In this document: in pieces, positions 1 to 6,990 of the stretch
Layout of the letters: every line of letters starts with the position of its first letter
Position numbering within the stretch: position 1 is the first letter of the stretch
Assembly: GCA_025061245.1 (NCBI GenBank)
Contig: JANZKD010000026.1
Coordinates: 1-16,796, forward strand
Length of the DNA: 16,796 bases
Source of the DNA: Candidatus Culexmicrobium profundum
Lineage (GTDB): Archaea; Thermoproteota; Methanomethylicia; Culexarchaeales; Culexmicrobiaceae
Reading direction: 5' to 3'
Position numbers and translations under genes: made by a program
The notes under the pieces: generated by a model
Seen by the model: the letters and a program-made list of their open reading frames with translations, nothing else
What the model was told of the DNA's origin: nothing
Database searches by the model: none

Positions 1-1
1 T

Positions 2-328
2 CATAACACTGGGGGAGGTTTAACTAAGATACTTCGAATCGGCGTTAATTTGCGTTATATAAAGGATAATTTGCCCCCCATTGATCCAATATTCAAATTA
101 ATTCAGCTTGAAGGAAAGGTTAACTGGAGTGAAATGTATGAAGTTTTCAATATGGGTATTGGTTTTGAAATAATAGTCAAGGAAGAGTATGTAGATGAAG
201 TGGTAAGTATCTCTGAAAAATATGGTGTTGATGCATATGTTATTGGTAGGGTTGAAAGAAGTTCATTTCAATCTAATGAAGTTATAATAAAAACCCCTGA
301 AGGAACCTTTACTTATAGAGGAAAATAG
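2..328 (+). CDS. purM: Phosphoribosylformylglycinamidine cyclo-ligase (AIR synthase), C-terminal part
   Basis: PurM closes the imidazole ring of FGAM to AIR using ATP, in the cytoplasm, in de novo purine synthesis. The frame is open from base 2, and the first visible residues, HNTGGGLTKILRIG, match the conserved glycine-rich motif (HITGGG) of the PurM C-terminal domain. Further on come an IFKLIQ..G.V.W.EMY segment and FNMGIGF, both standard PurM C-terminal motifs, and the end has the usual VIGRV strand. About 108 residues are visible, so roughly the N-terminal two thirds, with the ATP-binding half, lie outside the window. The next gene downstream is a PurP paralog on the same strand, which fits a purine gene cluster. 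An internal TTG or ATG should not be read as the start. Family assignment is secure from the motifs. Confidence 0.93.
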   Translation, partial: HNTGGGLTKILRIGVNLRYIKDNLPPIDPIFKLIQLEGKVNWSEMYEVFNMGIGFEIIVKEEYVDEVVSISEKYGVDAYVIGRVERSSFQSNEVIIKTPEGTFTYRGK

Positions 329-381
329 TTTGAATTTTAACTTTATAATGGATTTGTCCAATCTGGGTGAGAATTAGCTGC

Positions 382-397
382 CATGTAAATTTACATG
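382..397. promoter_or_regulatory. Perfect 16-bp palindrome, possible operator
   Basis: CATGTAAATTTACATG reads the same on both strands with no mismatch. It lies in the 171-base gap between purM and the PurP paralog, about 35-50 bases upstream of a TATA-like stretch (433-441). The position suits a dimeric transcription factor site. It is followed by plain A/T sequence rather than a T-run, so it does not look like a terminator. The regulator is unknown and the operator role is inference. Confidence 0.45.
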
Positions 398-432
398 TTT
401 ATTTAAAATTAATATATTTTTGTAAGGTTAGC

Positions 433-441
433 TTTATATTA
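433..441 (+). promoter_or_regulatory. TATA-like box of the PurP paralog
   Basis: TTTATATTA lies about 60 bases before the TTG start. A transcription start about 25 bases downstream would leave a leader of about 35-40 bases carrying the GGAGGT SD at 488-493. This is placed by eye from the A/T pattern only; no BRE is obvious. Confidence 0.35.
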
Positions 442-487
442 TATCCGTTAAGATTGCTATTGGGACTCATAGATATCGATTAGATTC

Positions 488-493
488 GGAGGT
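488..493 (+). promoter_or_regulatory. Shine-Dalgarno GGAGGT selecting TTG at 500
   Basis: This is a full GGAGGT six bases before TTG. It sets the local SD spacing standard used for judging the unusual starts further along. Confidence 0.7.
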
Positions 494-499
494 CGAAGC

Positions 500-1912
500 T
501 TGATTGAAAGGGAGGAGATGCAAGAGATAGTTAAAGGTTTTAGAGATCCCAAGATGTTGATTATAGGGTCGCATTCAGCATTAGATGCTTGGGGTGGAGC
601 TAGGAATTATGGTTTCAAATCGATAATATATACAACTAAAGAGAGGGCTATAATTTATTTACAGAATGCAATTGCTGGTGAGCCTGATGAGTTTATTGAA
701 GATTTGCCCTGCATTGTTAAGAGAGATGTCTATGTAGTCAATGATTTAAAAGATTTGAAAACTAGGGAATGGTGCCATGCAGTTTTAATTCTTAATAGAT
801 ACGATGAAATTTTAAAGTATACTGATGATTTGATTGATCTTGAGGCTATTCAAATTCCAAATAGAGCCTTTACAGTTTATGTGGGTGGAGATGATTATTG
901 TTCAAAAATAGAAAACGACTTTAAAGTACCTATATTTGGATCAAGAAGACTATTGAAAATTGAGAATAGGGGTATTGAAAGAGATTATTATTGGTATCTC
1001 GAGAAGGCAGGCATACCTTATCCAAAGCCTATTGAATTTAAGGTTACAAAGAATGGTATTAGCTTTAGTGAATTTATTGATAAGCCTCTTATCTTAAAGA
1101 CTCATCATCCTGAGAGAAGTTTTGAGAGAGCCTTCATATTTGCGGCTGACTCTCAAGACCTGGAACGAAAGGTTGAAAATGCAATTGAACGTGGCGAATT
1201 AACTTTGGATTGCTTAAAAAATGCTAGAGTTGAAGAATTGATTTTAGGGCCTCATGCAAACTTTAATTTCTTCTTTTCTCCAATAAACGAGCTTAAGAGT
1301 TGGGGTAGCGTGGAAGAATTTTACATGAAGCTTTACAATTTATCTTTGGAGAAAGCGAGAATTTGTTTAGCCAATGAGTTTCTCTCTATTGATGAACGTA
1401 GAGAAACAATATTGGATGGATTGAAACGTCTTCCTGTGGATGTGCAAATGAAGCTTCTTAAGAAAATACTTCCCTCCTTTGAGGTTACTTTACACGCTAT
1501 TGTCAGCATTAGGGAATCATTGCTAAAGGATGTTTTGAGATGTGCTAATAGATTAATATTGACTTTAAGAGAGTATGAGCCTCCTGGATTGATTGGTGCA
1601 TGGTGTCTTCAAACCCTTATAACTTGGGGTAAACCTAGCGATTATGGATTGCCTGCAGATTTAACTTCTAAGACCTTAGTCAGCGGTGTTGGATTTGGAA
1701 TTTATGATTCAGGTAAAGAGGAGGCTCCAATGCATATTCCAGTTACACAAGACTTGGCTCTTAGACATGGTGGTGGAACTAATGTTCATATAGGTATTGG
1801 CGGTCAATATGGGAATGTAAGGTATGCTAGAAGACTAAGTCTTGGAGATAGAATTGCTCTTGAACTTAAGAGGGCAACTAAAAATAACATGCTTCATTTA
1901 CTTGTAACCTAA
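500..1912 (+). CDS. PurP-like ATP-grasp protein (FAICAR synthetase paralog), enlarged and divergent
   Basis: PurP makes FAICAR from AICAR, formate and ATP in archaeal purine synthesis. Family landmarks are visible: HSALDAWGGA.N.GFKSI (res 25-42), VPIFGSRRLL (143-152), KAGIPYPKP (169-177), IDKPLILK (193-200), LSIDER (295-300), IVSIRESLL.DV (334-345), GGGTN (424-428) and a C-terminal YGNVRYARRLSLGDRIALELK (437-457). It is 470 residues long, against about 360 for classical PurP. The extra length sits near 262-292 and 376-415. The glycine-rich ATP loop that normally follows IVK is replaced by a THHPERSFERAF-like stretch (201-212). The acidic metal-ligand strand before GGTN reads VTQDLALR. The nucleotide site is therefore altered, and I infer a paralog whose reaction may differ. 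The TTG start is chosen because GGAGGT (488-493) lies 6 nt upstream; the ATG at 518 sits directly against another GGAG and is too close. Upstream purM supports a purine role. Confidence 0.8.
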   Translation: MIEREEMQEIVKGFRDPKMLIIGSHSALDAWGGARNYGFKSIIYTTKERAIIYLQNAIAGEPDEFIEDLPCIVKRDVYVVNDLKDLKTREWCHAVLILNRYDEILKYTDDLIDLEAIQIPNRAFTVYVGGDDYCSKIENDFKVPIFGSRRLLKIENRGIERDYYWYLEKAGIPYPKPIEFKVTKNGISFSEFIDKPLILKTHHPERSFERAFIFAADSQDLERKVENAIERGELTLDCLKNARVEELILGPHANFNFFFSPINELKSWGSVEEFYMKLYNLSLEKARICLANEFLSIDERRETILDGLKRLPVDVQMKLLKKILPSFEVTLHAIVSIRESLLKDVLRCANRLILTLREYEPPGLIGAWCLQTLITWGKPSDYGLPADLTSKTLVSGVGFGIYDSGKEEAPMHIPVTQDLALRHGGGTNVHIGIGGQYGNVRYARRLSLGDRIALELKRATKNNMLHLLVT

Positions 1913-2029
1913 ATTGTCTCAGTAATTTACAGGATATTATTTAACTATATTTTTCTTTAAGGATAAGTAAATATTATTATTTTATTAAGTATAATACTTG
2001 GATACTTGTTATTTTAATGGTGATATGAT

Positions 2030-2665
2030 TTGAAGGATAATAGAGATCTTTCAATTTTAGGTTTAATGATTAAAGATGAAGTTGCTAAAGCTCAGCTTAA
2101 TAGTTGGGTTGAAAGTACAGGTGAAATGCCAAAGAGATATTTTATTATGAATGCTTTCGATGAAACTGTTGCATTTTTAGGACTAATCTTAGGAGCTTAT
2201 TTTGGCGATTTCCTTTCACCTAAAATTGTTATAATTTCTCTAGTGAATGCTGGAGTTGCTATGAGTATTTCATCATTTATTGTTGCATTATTAATTGAGG
2301 GTGCTGAAGCCACTAGAATCATAGATTTGATTAAATATAAGGTAGCTGTTAAGAGGGCCTCATTTTTAGCTAGATTAGAACGTTATAATAGGAGATATAT
2401 TTTTAAGACAGCAATGGCTAATGGTTCCGCTGCTCTTATATCTGCCTTCCTGATATCTCTTCCCTATGCAATGGCACTGGGAAACATTTTCTCTGTTTTA
2501 GCTGCCTTTTACTTTTCAATTATAGTGATTATAATATTACTTTTTGTCCTAGGCTTCTTATTGGGTAGAATTGCTAAGAGAAGAGAACTATTATACTGTT
2601 TTTCAACAATTATTGCTGGAACGTTGACTGGGATAATTTGTATGTTGCTGGGCTTTATAGAATAA
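2030..2665 (+). CDS. VIT1/CCC1-like (DUF125-type) integral membrane protein
   Basis: This 211-residue protein has about five hydrophobic segments (roughly res 44-62, 66-92, 126-148, 152-180 and 186-209) and a charged, soluble stretch at about 95-122 between the second and third. The opening RYFIMNAFDETVAFLGLILGAY resembles the first helix of the archaeal branch of the VIT1/CCC1 family, where an acidic residue sits in the first membrane segment and the charged loop between helices 2 and 3 forms a cytoplasmic metal-binding part. Characterised relatives move iron or manganese across membranes; transport by this protein is inferred. The TTG start follows GGTGAT (2019-2024) by 5 nt. The 117-base gap before it is AT-rich with no recognisable structure. 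The gene is convergent with threonine synthase, 52 bases away. The family call is by pattern only, so moderate. Confidence 0.6.
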   Translation: MKDNRDLSILGLMIKDEVAKAQLNSWVESTGEMPKRYFIMNAFDETVAFLGLILGAYFGDFLSPKIVIISLVNAGVAMSISSFIVALLIEGAEATRIIDLIKYKVAVKRASFLARLERYNRRYIFKTAMANGSAALISAFLISLPYAMALGNIFSVLAAFYFSIIVIIILLFVLGFLLGRIAKRRELLYCFSTIIAGTLTGIICMLLGFIE

Positions 2666-2717
2666 TATTTCATCAATGTGGTGGATATGAAATTTATTTT
2701 AAGTGAGTTTATACTGA

Positions 2718-3953
2718 TTAGCCTATTTGACTTAATATTCTCTCGAATTCGTTCCATGTTTTAATTTTAATGGGTGCTTTAACTTGTTTTCTTACAATTT
2801 CCATATCCTTTAATCCTGTTCCAGTTAAGATGCATACTATGTTTTCGTCTTTGTTGATTTTTCCATTTCTGATTAACTTTATTAGTGCTGCTATTGATGC
2901 TGCAGAGGCAGGTTCAACAAATAATCCTTCTTTAACTGCTAATAGTTTCTGTGCTTCAATGATTTCTTTATCTGACACTGTTATGGCTAATCCGTTTGCT
3001 TTGTTAAGTATTCTTAAAACTCTTTTTCCACTTGCTAGGAGTGGATTTGGATTTGAAATTGAGTGGGCAATGGTGTTGGGTTTTGGCCATGGCTTTAAAT
3101 CTGTTTTTTCAGTGAATGCCTTTACAATTGGTGCGCAGCCTTCACTTTGAACGCATATCATTTGTGGGAGTTTATCAATTAAGCCGATTTCATAGAATTC
3201 TTTAAATCCCTTCCAGATGGCGCTGAAGTTGCCGCCGCTGCTAGTTGGAACAATTATTTTATCTGGAACCTTCCATTTCATTTGTTCGCAAATTTCAAAG
3301 GCAATAGTTTTTTGTCCTTCAACTCGCATTGGGCTGTCGGAATGAATTAAATATACGTTAAATTTTCTGTTCATTTCAAATGACATTTTATATAGTTCTG
3401 GGTAGGGTAACTCTACAGCCATTATTATTGGTTCATTAAATAGTATTTGCAAAACTTTTTCTATGGGTGTTTTATGTGGAATTAGAATTATACATTTTAA
3501 TCCAGCTCTATTTGCATAGGCTGAGAGTGATGCAGCCATGTTACCCGTCGAAGCGCAACCAACAGCTTTAACACCTATCTCTAAAGCTTTGGAGACCCCA
3601 ACACTTGAACCCCTATCTTTAAAGGATCCAGTTGGATTTCTACTTTCATCCTTAAAATATAGCTTATTTAATCCTAAGAACTCAGCCAGTCTAGTTGATT
3701 TAATTAGTGGAGTTCCCCCATCATTTAGTGAGATAATTTTTGATTTATGTTCTATAGGTAACAATTCAATGTATCTCCATAAACTCCAAATTCTATCCTC
3801 AAAGTTTTCTTTAGAAATTACTGTTTTTAGGAAATTGTAATCGTATTTTACTTCTAATGGTTCATTGCAATTAAGACATCTAAAGGCTAAGCTATTTACT
3901 GAGTATTCTCTGCCACACTTCGAGCATCTCATTTTCAAGGTCTTTTTGCTCAA
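2718..3953 (-). CDS. thrC: Threonine synthase (PLP-dependent, zinc-ribbon type)
   Basis: ThrC converts O-phosphohomoserine to threonine with PLP, the last step of threonine synthesis. Counting from TTG at 3953 the protein has 411 residues. It begins with a zinc ribbon (Cys10, Cys13, Cys26, Cys29), followed by the substrate segment LNDGGTPLIKS. The PLP lysine lies in NPTGSFKDRG (Lys112). ASTGNMAASLSAYA follows, then the phosphate-cup motif SSGGNFSA and a C-terminal EPASAAS plus ILTGTGLKD. These are classic threonine synthase features. The frame stays open further upstream, but that region overlaps the divergent gene and lacks conservation. TTG 3953 has GGTG about 6 nt upstream, while ATG at 3932 has no SD and would still keep the whole zinc ribbon. 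The gene stands alone, divergent from the cyclophilin-like gene with under 60 bases between starts. Confidence 0.93.
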   Translation of the reverse strand: MSKKTLKMRCSKCGREYSVNSLAFRCLNCNEPLEVKYDYNFLKTVISKENFEDRIWSLWRYIELLPIEHKSKIISLNDGGTPLIKSTRLAEFLGLNKLYFKDESRNPTGSFKDRGSSVGVSKALEIGVKAVGCASTGNMAASLSAYANRAGLKCIILIPHKTPIEKVLQILFNEPIIMAVELPYPELYKMSFEMNRKFNVYLIHSDSPMRVEGQKTIAFEICEQMKWKVPDKIIVPTSSGGNFSAIWKGFKEFYEIGLIDKLPQMICVQSEGCAPIVKAFTEKTDLKPWPKPNTIAHSISNPNPLLASGKRVLRILNKANGLAITVSDKEIIEAQKLLAVKEGLFVEPASAASIAALIKLIRNGKINKDENIVCILTGTGLKDMEIVRKQVKAPIKIKTWNEFERILSQIG

Positions 3954-4011
3954 GTCAAACACCGTTATTAAATATTTCCGAGTAGTATCTAATATTTTGG
4001 GAAGTGGAAGT
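3954..4011. promoter_or_regulatory. Compact divergent promoter, thrC / cyclophilin-like gene
   Basis: These 58 bases must serve two divergent genes. A/T boxes lie at about 3970-3977 (AAATATTT, usable in either direction) and about 3991-3997 (AATATTT). The first could drive the plus-strand gene and the second thrC, so the two transcripts may start within each other's promoter region. Placement is by eye. Confidence 0.35.
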
Positions 4012-4410
4012 GTGGATGTGAGGTTGATAAAGATTTCTTTCAAAGATATTGGAAGTATAATTGTTGAATTAAGAGAGGATTGGAATCCTAAGACAATAGA
4101 TAAAATCATTAAAAATCTGCCTCGAAGAAGTAGAGCGAATCGATGGGGTGATGAAGTCTACTTTAGTATTGGAATTAGAGTTGAAGAGGAAAATAGTAGA
4201 GTGGATATGGAAGTAGGAGAGGTGGCATACTGGCCGCCTGGAGAAGCATTATGCATATTTTTTGGACCTACTCCTGTAAGTATAACTAATAAGCCTAGAG
4301 CATATAGTCCGGTTAATCCAATAGGTGTAGTTAAGGAGGGTATGGAGATTTTATCTAGAATTAAAGGTGGGGAAGAAGTAATAGTCAAGTTAGTTGAGCG
4401 GGTAGATTAA
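4012..4410 (+). CDS. Cyclophilin-like fold protein (TM1367/DUF369 family)
   Basis: Starting at GTG 4012 the protein has 132 residues. The core ANRWGDEVYFSI, the VGEVAYWPPGEALCIFFGPTP run and the Y.PVNPIG strand are the hallmark of the TM1367-type cyclophilin-like family, a small beta-barrel found in archaea and thermophilic bacteria. Members resemble cyclophilin in fold but lack proven prolyl isomerase activity, and the biological role is unknown. The frame is open further upstream, but that part is antisense to thrC and not conserved. GTG 4018 and TTG 4024 are alternative starts. The Mth938-like gene follows 39 bases later with its own strong SD, suggesting co-transcription. Confidence 0.82.
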   Translation: MDVRLIKISFKDIGSIIVELREDWNPKTIDKIIKNLPRRSRANRWGDEVYFSIGIRVEEENSRVDMEVGEVAYWPPGEALCIFFGPTPVSITNKPRAYSPVNPIGVVKEGMEILSRIKGGEEVIVKLVERVD

Positions 4411-4449
4411 TCTAATTATTTTCTGATAGTCCTTAGGGGGTGGAGCTAT

Positions 4450-4800
4450 TTGATTGAGAAGTATACTTTTGGGTTAATGATTATAGATGGCGTTAAGTAT
4501 ACTAGGGATTTGATTATTCTGCCTACAGGTGAGGTTAAGGATGATTGGTGGCGAATTGAGGGTCATCGTCTCCACTTAGATGACTTAAATGTTATTCTTA
4601 ACCTTGATGTTCTACCGGAAGTTTTAGTTATCGGTACAGGTTATAGTGGGTTGATGAAGGTTCCGAAGCATGTAGTTGAAGAATTAAGGGAGAGGGGAAT
4701 TGAAGTTATTATTGAGCAAACAGGGGTTGCATGGAAAACTTTCAATAAACTTTTACATGAAGGTAGGCGAGTTGCAGCTGCTTTTCACCTTACTTGCTAA
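4450..4800 (+). CDS. Mth938-like domain protein (DUF498/NDUFAF3 superfamily)
   Basis: This is a 116-residue single-domain protein. It has the family pattern LIILPTGEVKDDWW (res 21-34), then LP.VLVIGTGYSG (56-67), a helix VPKHVVEELRERGIEVI (71-87), and QTGVAWKTFNKLLHEGRRVAAAFHLTC at the end. Mth938-type domains are small alpha/beta proteins of unknown biochemical activity; eukaryotic relatives (NDUFAF3) help assemble complex I. The TTG start is supported by a GGGGGTGGAG SD (4436-4445) a few bases upstream. It probably shares a transcript with the cyclophilin-like gene before it. About 109 bases of AT-rich, featureless sequence follow before the SD of the MFS gene. Confidence 0.85.
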   Translation: MIEKYTFGLMIIDGVKYTRDLIILPTGEVKDDWWRIEGHRLHLDDLNVILNLDVLPEVLVIGTGYSGLMKVPKHVVEELRERGIEVIIEQTGVAWKTFNKLLHEGRRVAAAFHLTC

Positions 4801-4894
4801 TGTATTTTATATATGTCTTAAAGGTTTACTGATTCTATGATTTTAGTGTAAACTTAATATTTGAGTTTTTATGATTTTATTTAAGCCTTGTTTT

Positions 4895-4902
4895 GAGGGG
4901 GT
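4895..4902 (+). promoter_or_regulatory. Shine-Dalgarno GAGGGGGT pointing to an ATC start
   Basis: A strong purine-rich SD lies 7 bases before ATC at 4910. The only standard start nearby, TTG 4904, overlaps the SD spacing and is followed at once by an in-frame TAA (4907-4909). The SD therefore points to a non-canonical start codon. Confidence 0.55.
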
Positions 4903-4909
4903 ATTGTAA

Positions 4910-6199
4910 ATCGCTTCATTTAACCGTAACGTCATCATTCTATGTCTAGTTAACTTTCTAGTTTTGCTTGGTTTTGGTGCCTTTAATCTTCTTAGACCTT
5001 ATCTTGTATTGGCTTTGAAGGGAGTTTTAACTGAACTTCCAGAAGAGGTTGCTAGTATTAGTGCTGGTGAAGCTGTTGTTGAGTTAGGTTTAATGATGTC
5101 TGTTTTTATGGCTACTAGAAGTATTATGTCTATTATTGGCGGATGGATTGGAGATGTTTTGGGTAGAAAGAAGCTTATCATTTTTGGCTTAGCTTTGTAT
5201 GTTGCTGTTGGTTTGCTTTATGGTTTTGTTTCCAATGTTAATCAGCTCATCGTTTTAAGAGCTTTTCAAGGTTTTGCTTCAGGATTGGTTTGGCCTGTTG
5301 CTGAAGCTCTCTTAGCTGATAGTGTTTCAAGTGAGTTTCGTGGTAGAGCTATTTCATTGTACGTTATGTTTAGTAATGTTGCTCGGATAATTGGTCCAAG
5401 TATTGGGGTTTTAGCCTATGCCTTTGTTGTTCATTTTCTAGGTCTTAGGGACCCATTAAATGCCTTTAGGGCTCCTGCAGTTTTAATTTCAATTTTCAGT
5501 TTTCCTGCTTTAATTGCCTCTTTTGTGGTGAAGGGTGATGGTGGTAGAAGTAGGCGTGAGTTGAAGCTTAGTGAGTATTTTAAGGGTTTTAGCCAGTTGA
5601 GTAGGGAGGCTAAGAGAAGTGTAGCTGTTATTTTCATCAATGGTATTTCGAATGGTATCGCTATGGGTATTCTTATGTCTGTGGCTATGGTTTATGCCAT
5701 AGAATATATTGTTAAGGATCCAGCTGTAATTGGAGGCATGATGACTATATCTGCTATTGCTGGGTTGATTTCAGTTTATCCTGCGAGTTGGTTGAGTGAT
5801 AAGATTGGTAGAAAGATAATTGTTATAGCTTCAATGATTGTTTCGAGAACTTCAGTGATAGTTTTTCCATTCACTTGGGATGTTGCTTCATTAACATTGG
5901 TCTATGTTATGAGGACTGCTGCTTTTAGTATATCAAGACCTGTTATGCAAGCTTTACAAGCAGACATTGCTCCTCGGGAGATTAGAGGGAGAGTTTTTGG
6001 GTTGCAGCAGGCATTTTCAAATATTGGAATGTTTATTGGACCATTAATTGGAAGCTATTTATATTATGAGTTTAGGAATACCACTTTTTTCAATTTGCCT
6101 GGATTGGTTTTTCCATTTATTATAAGTGGATTGATTGGATATGCGACATTAATTCTATTTGCCTTATTTGTTTCTGAGCCTCGAAACAAAACTACTTAA
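4910..6199 (+). CDS. MFS transporter, 12-helix, with probable ATC start
   Basis: This is a major facilitator superfamily permease of about 429 residues; its substrate is unknown. With ATC 4910 as residue 1, helix 1 is NVIILCLVNFLVLLGFGAF (about 7-25). The loop 2-3 signature GGWIGDVLGRKK falls at about 77-88, and its echo in the second half, SWLSDKIGRKI, follows the central linker (KGDGGRSRRELKL). Helix-5 and helix-11 type motifs (SNVARIIGPSIG and SNIGMFIGPLIG) are paired, as expected of the internal repeat. The first ordinary start in this frame is TTG 4964, which would cut helix 1 in half and has no SD. The frame closes at TAA 4907-4909, and the SD at 4895-4902 is correctly spaced for ATC 4910. 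The PRTase gene follows after 32 bases, which suggests one operon. A base error at the start is the alternative. The transporter assignment is firm; the start is inference. Confidence 0.85.
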   Translation: MASFNRNVIILCLVNFLVLLGFGAFNLLRPYLVLALKGVLTELPEEVASISAGEAVVELGLMMSVFMATRSIMSIIGGWIGDVLGRKKLIIFGLALYVAVGLLYGFVSNVNQLIVLRAFQGFASGLVWPVAEALLADSVSSEFRGRAISLYVMFSNVARIIGPSIGVLAYAFVVHFLGLRDPLNAFRAPAVLISIFSFPALIASFVVKGDGGRSRRELKLSEYFKGFSQLSREAKRSVAVIFINGISNGIAMGILMSVAMVYAIEYIVKDPAVIGGMMTISAIAGLISVYPASWLSDKIGRKIIVIASMIVSRTSVIVFPFTWDVASLTLVYVMRTAAFSISRPVMQALQADIAPREIRGRVFGLQQAFSNIGMFIGPLIGSYLYYEFRNTTFFNLPGLVFPFIISGLIGYATLILFALFVSEPRNKTT

Positions 6200-6220
6200 C
6201 TATGTTTTATAAGATATTTT

Positions 6221-6227
6221 AGGGGAT
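6221..6227 (+). promoter_or_regulatory. Shine-Dalgarno AGGGGAT pointing to a CTG start
   Basis: GGGGAT (6222-6227) resembles the GGTGAT used by neighbouring genes and ends 4 nt before CTG at 6232. The in-frame TAG at 6220-6222 rules out any start further upstream. Confidence 0.55.
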
Positions 6228-6231
6228 TATA

Positions 6232-6933
6232 CTGTTACGACTAGTCTATCGTGAAAATATTGTTTATGATCTTGACCTACTTAATAAGTGTCATGTTTTT
6301 AAGGATAGATTTGATGCTGGCAAAAAGCTTGCTTTAGCGAGTTTAAAAGTTTTCGGGAATATTGATTTTATATTTGCTATTCCTATGGGTGGTGTTCCAA
6401 TTGGTATTGAACTCGCTAAGATTCTTAATACTAATTTTGATTTATTGATTTGCAGAAAACTTCTAATTCCATGGAATAGGGAGGCTGGATTTGGTGCTGT
6501 TGATCCTGATGGCAATGTCTTTATTGATGAAGATTTTGTGAGAAGTCTGAATTTATCAAAGAATGAAGTAGAAATGGCCGTTAAGGAGCAACTTATTGAA
6601 ATTAAGCGTAGAAATGAATTTCTGCGAGATAACCGGCCTTATCCTAATCTACATGGTAAGTCTATAGTTTTAGTTGATGATGGCATTGCTGCTGGCTATA
6701 CGATGGGAGCGGCAATTAAGTTTATTAAATATAGGATGGCTGAAAAAATCTTTATTGCTGTTCCCACCGGTTATTCGAATTCAGTTGATATGATTGCTGA
6801 TTATGCAGATTTAATCTTATGCTTAAATTTGAGAGGTGGCCCATGGTTTGCTGTAGCCGATGCATATGAATTGTGGCGTGATTTAACTGAAAATGATGTA
6901 AGAGAGTTAATGGTGAGATTCCATCAGAAATAA
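6232..6933 (+). CDS. Phosphoribosyltransferase domain protein with probable CTG start
   Basis: This is a type I PRTase of the subgroup with N-terminal F.DR..AG..LA (here FKDRFDAGKKLA, about res 23-34 counting from CTG 6232) followed by IFAIPMGGVPIGIELAKIL. The PRPP loop is IVLVDDGIAAGYTM, where the usual T of ATG is replaced by A. The middle has the GAVDPDGNVFIDE segment typical of this group. Full length from CTG is 233 residues, the normal size. The first standard start, ATG 6385, falls inside the first beta strand and would remove about 51 conserved residues. TAG 6220-6222 closes the frame upstream, so the start must lie between 6223 and about 6290, where only CTG 6232 (or ATA 6229) stands behind the SD. 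The substrate is not known. The gene sits 32 bases after the MFS gene and 57 before a class II amidotransferase. Confidence 0.85.
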   Translation: MLRLVYRENIVYDLDLLNKCHVFKDRFDAGKKLALASLKVFGNIDFIFAIPMGGVPIGIELAKILNTNFDLLICRKLLIPWNREAGFGAVDPDGNVFIDEDFVRSLNLSKNEVEMAVKEQLIEIKRRNEFLRDNRPYPNLHGKSIVLVDDGIAAGYTMGAAIKFIKYRMAEKIFIAVPTGYSNSVDMIADYADLILCLNLRGGPWFAVADAYELWRDLTENDVRELMVRFHQK

Positions 6934-6990
6934 TTTTAAATCTATTTAAACTATCTTATAATGCCAAGATCATGGTATGGGTTGATTAGC

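Noticed and set aside
329..499. Small RNA (C/D box or tRNA-like) in the longest intergenic gap
   Set aside because: I found no paired C and D boxes and no cloverleaf; only the palindrome, a TATA-like box and an SD are visible.
1992..2009. Short direct repeat (TACTTGGA-TACTTG) before the VIT-like gene
   Set aside because: It is too short and in AT-rich sequence; no partner elsewhere supports a functional site.
2770..3840. Open frames on the plus strand opposite threonine synthase
   Set aside because: They mirror the codon structure of the real minus-strand gene and have no recognisable domain or SD. The same applies to frames opposite pyruvate kinase and inside the YdjM-like gene.
3954..4109. 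A roughly 52-residue N-terminal extension of threonine synthase
   Set aside because: It overlaps the divergent cyclophilin-like gene, has no conserved motif, and the zinc ribbon already forms the normal N-terminus. TTG 3953 has the only good SD.
6961..6990. A 10-residue N-terminal extension of the amidotransferase from ATG 6961
   Set aside because: It would bury the nucleophile Cys, which must follow the initiator Met in this family; ATG 6991 gives MCGILG.
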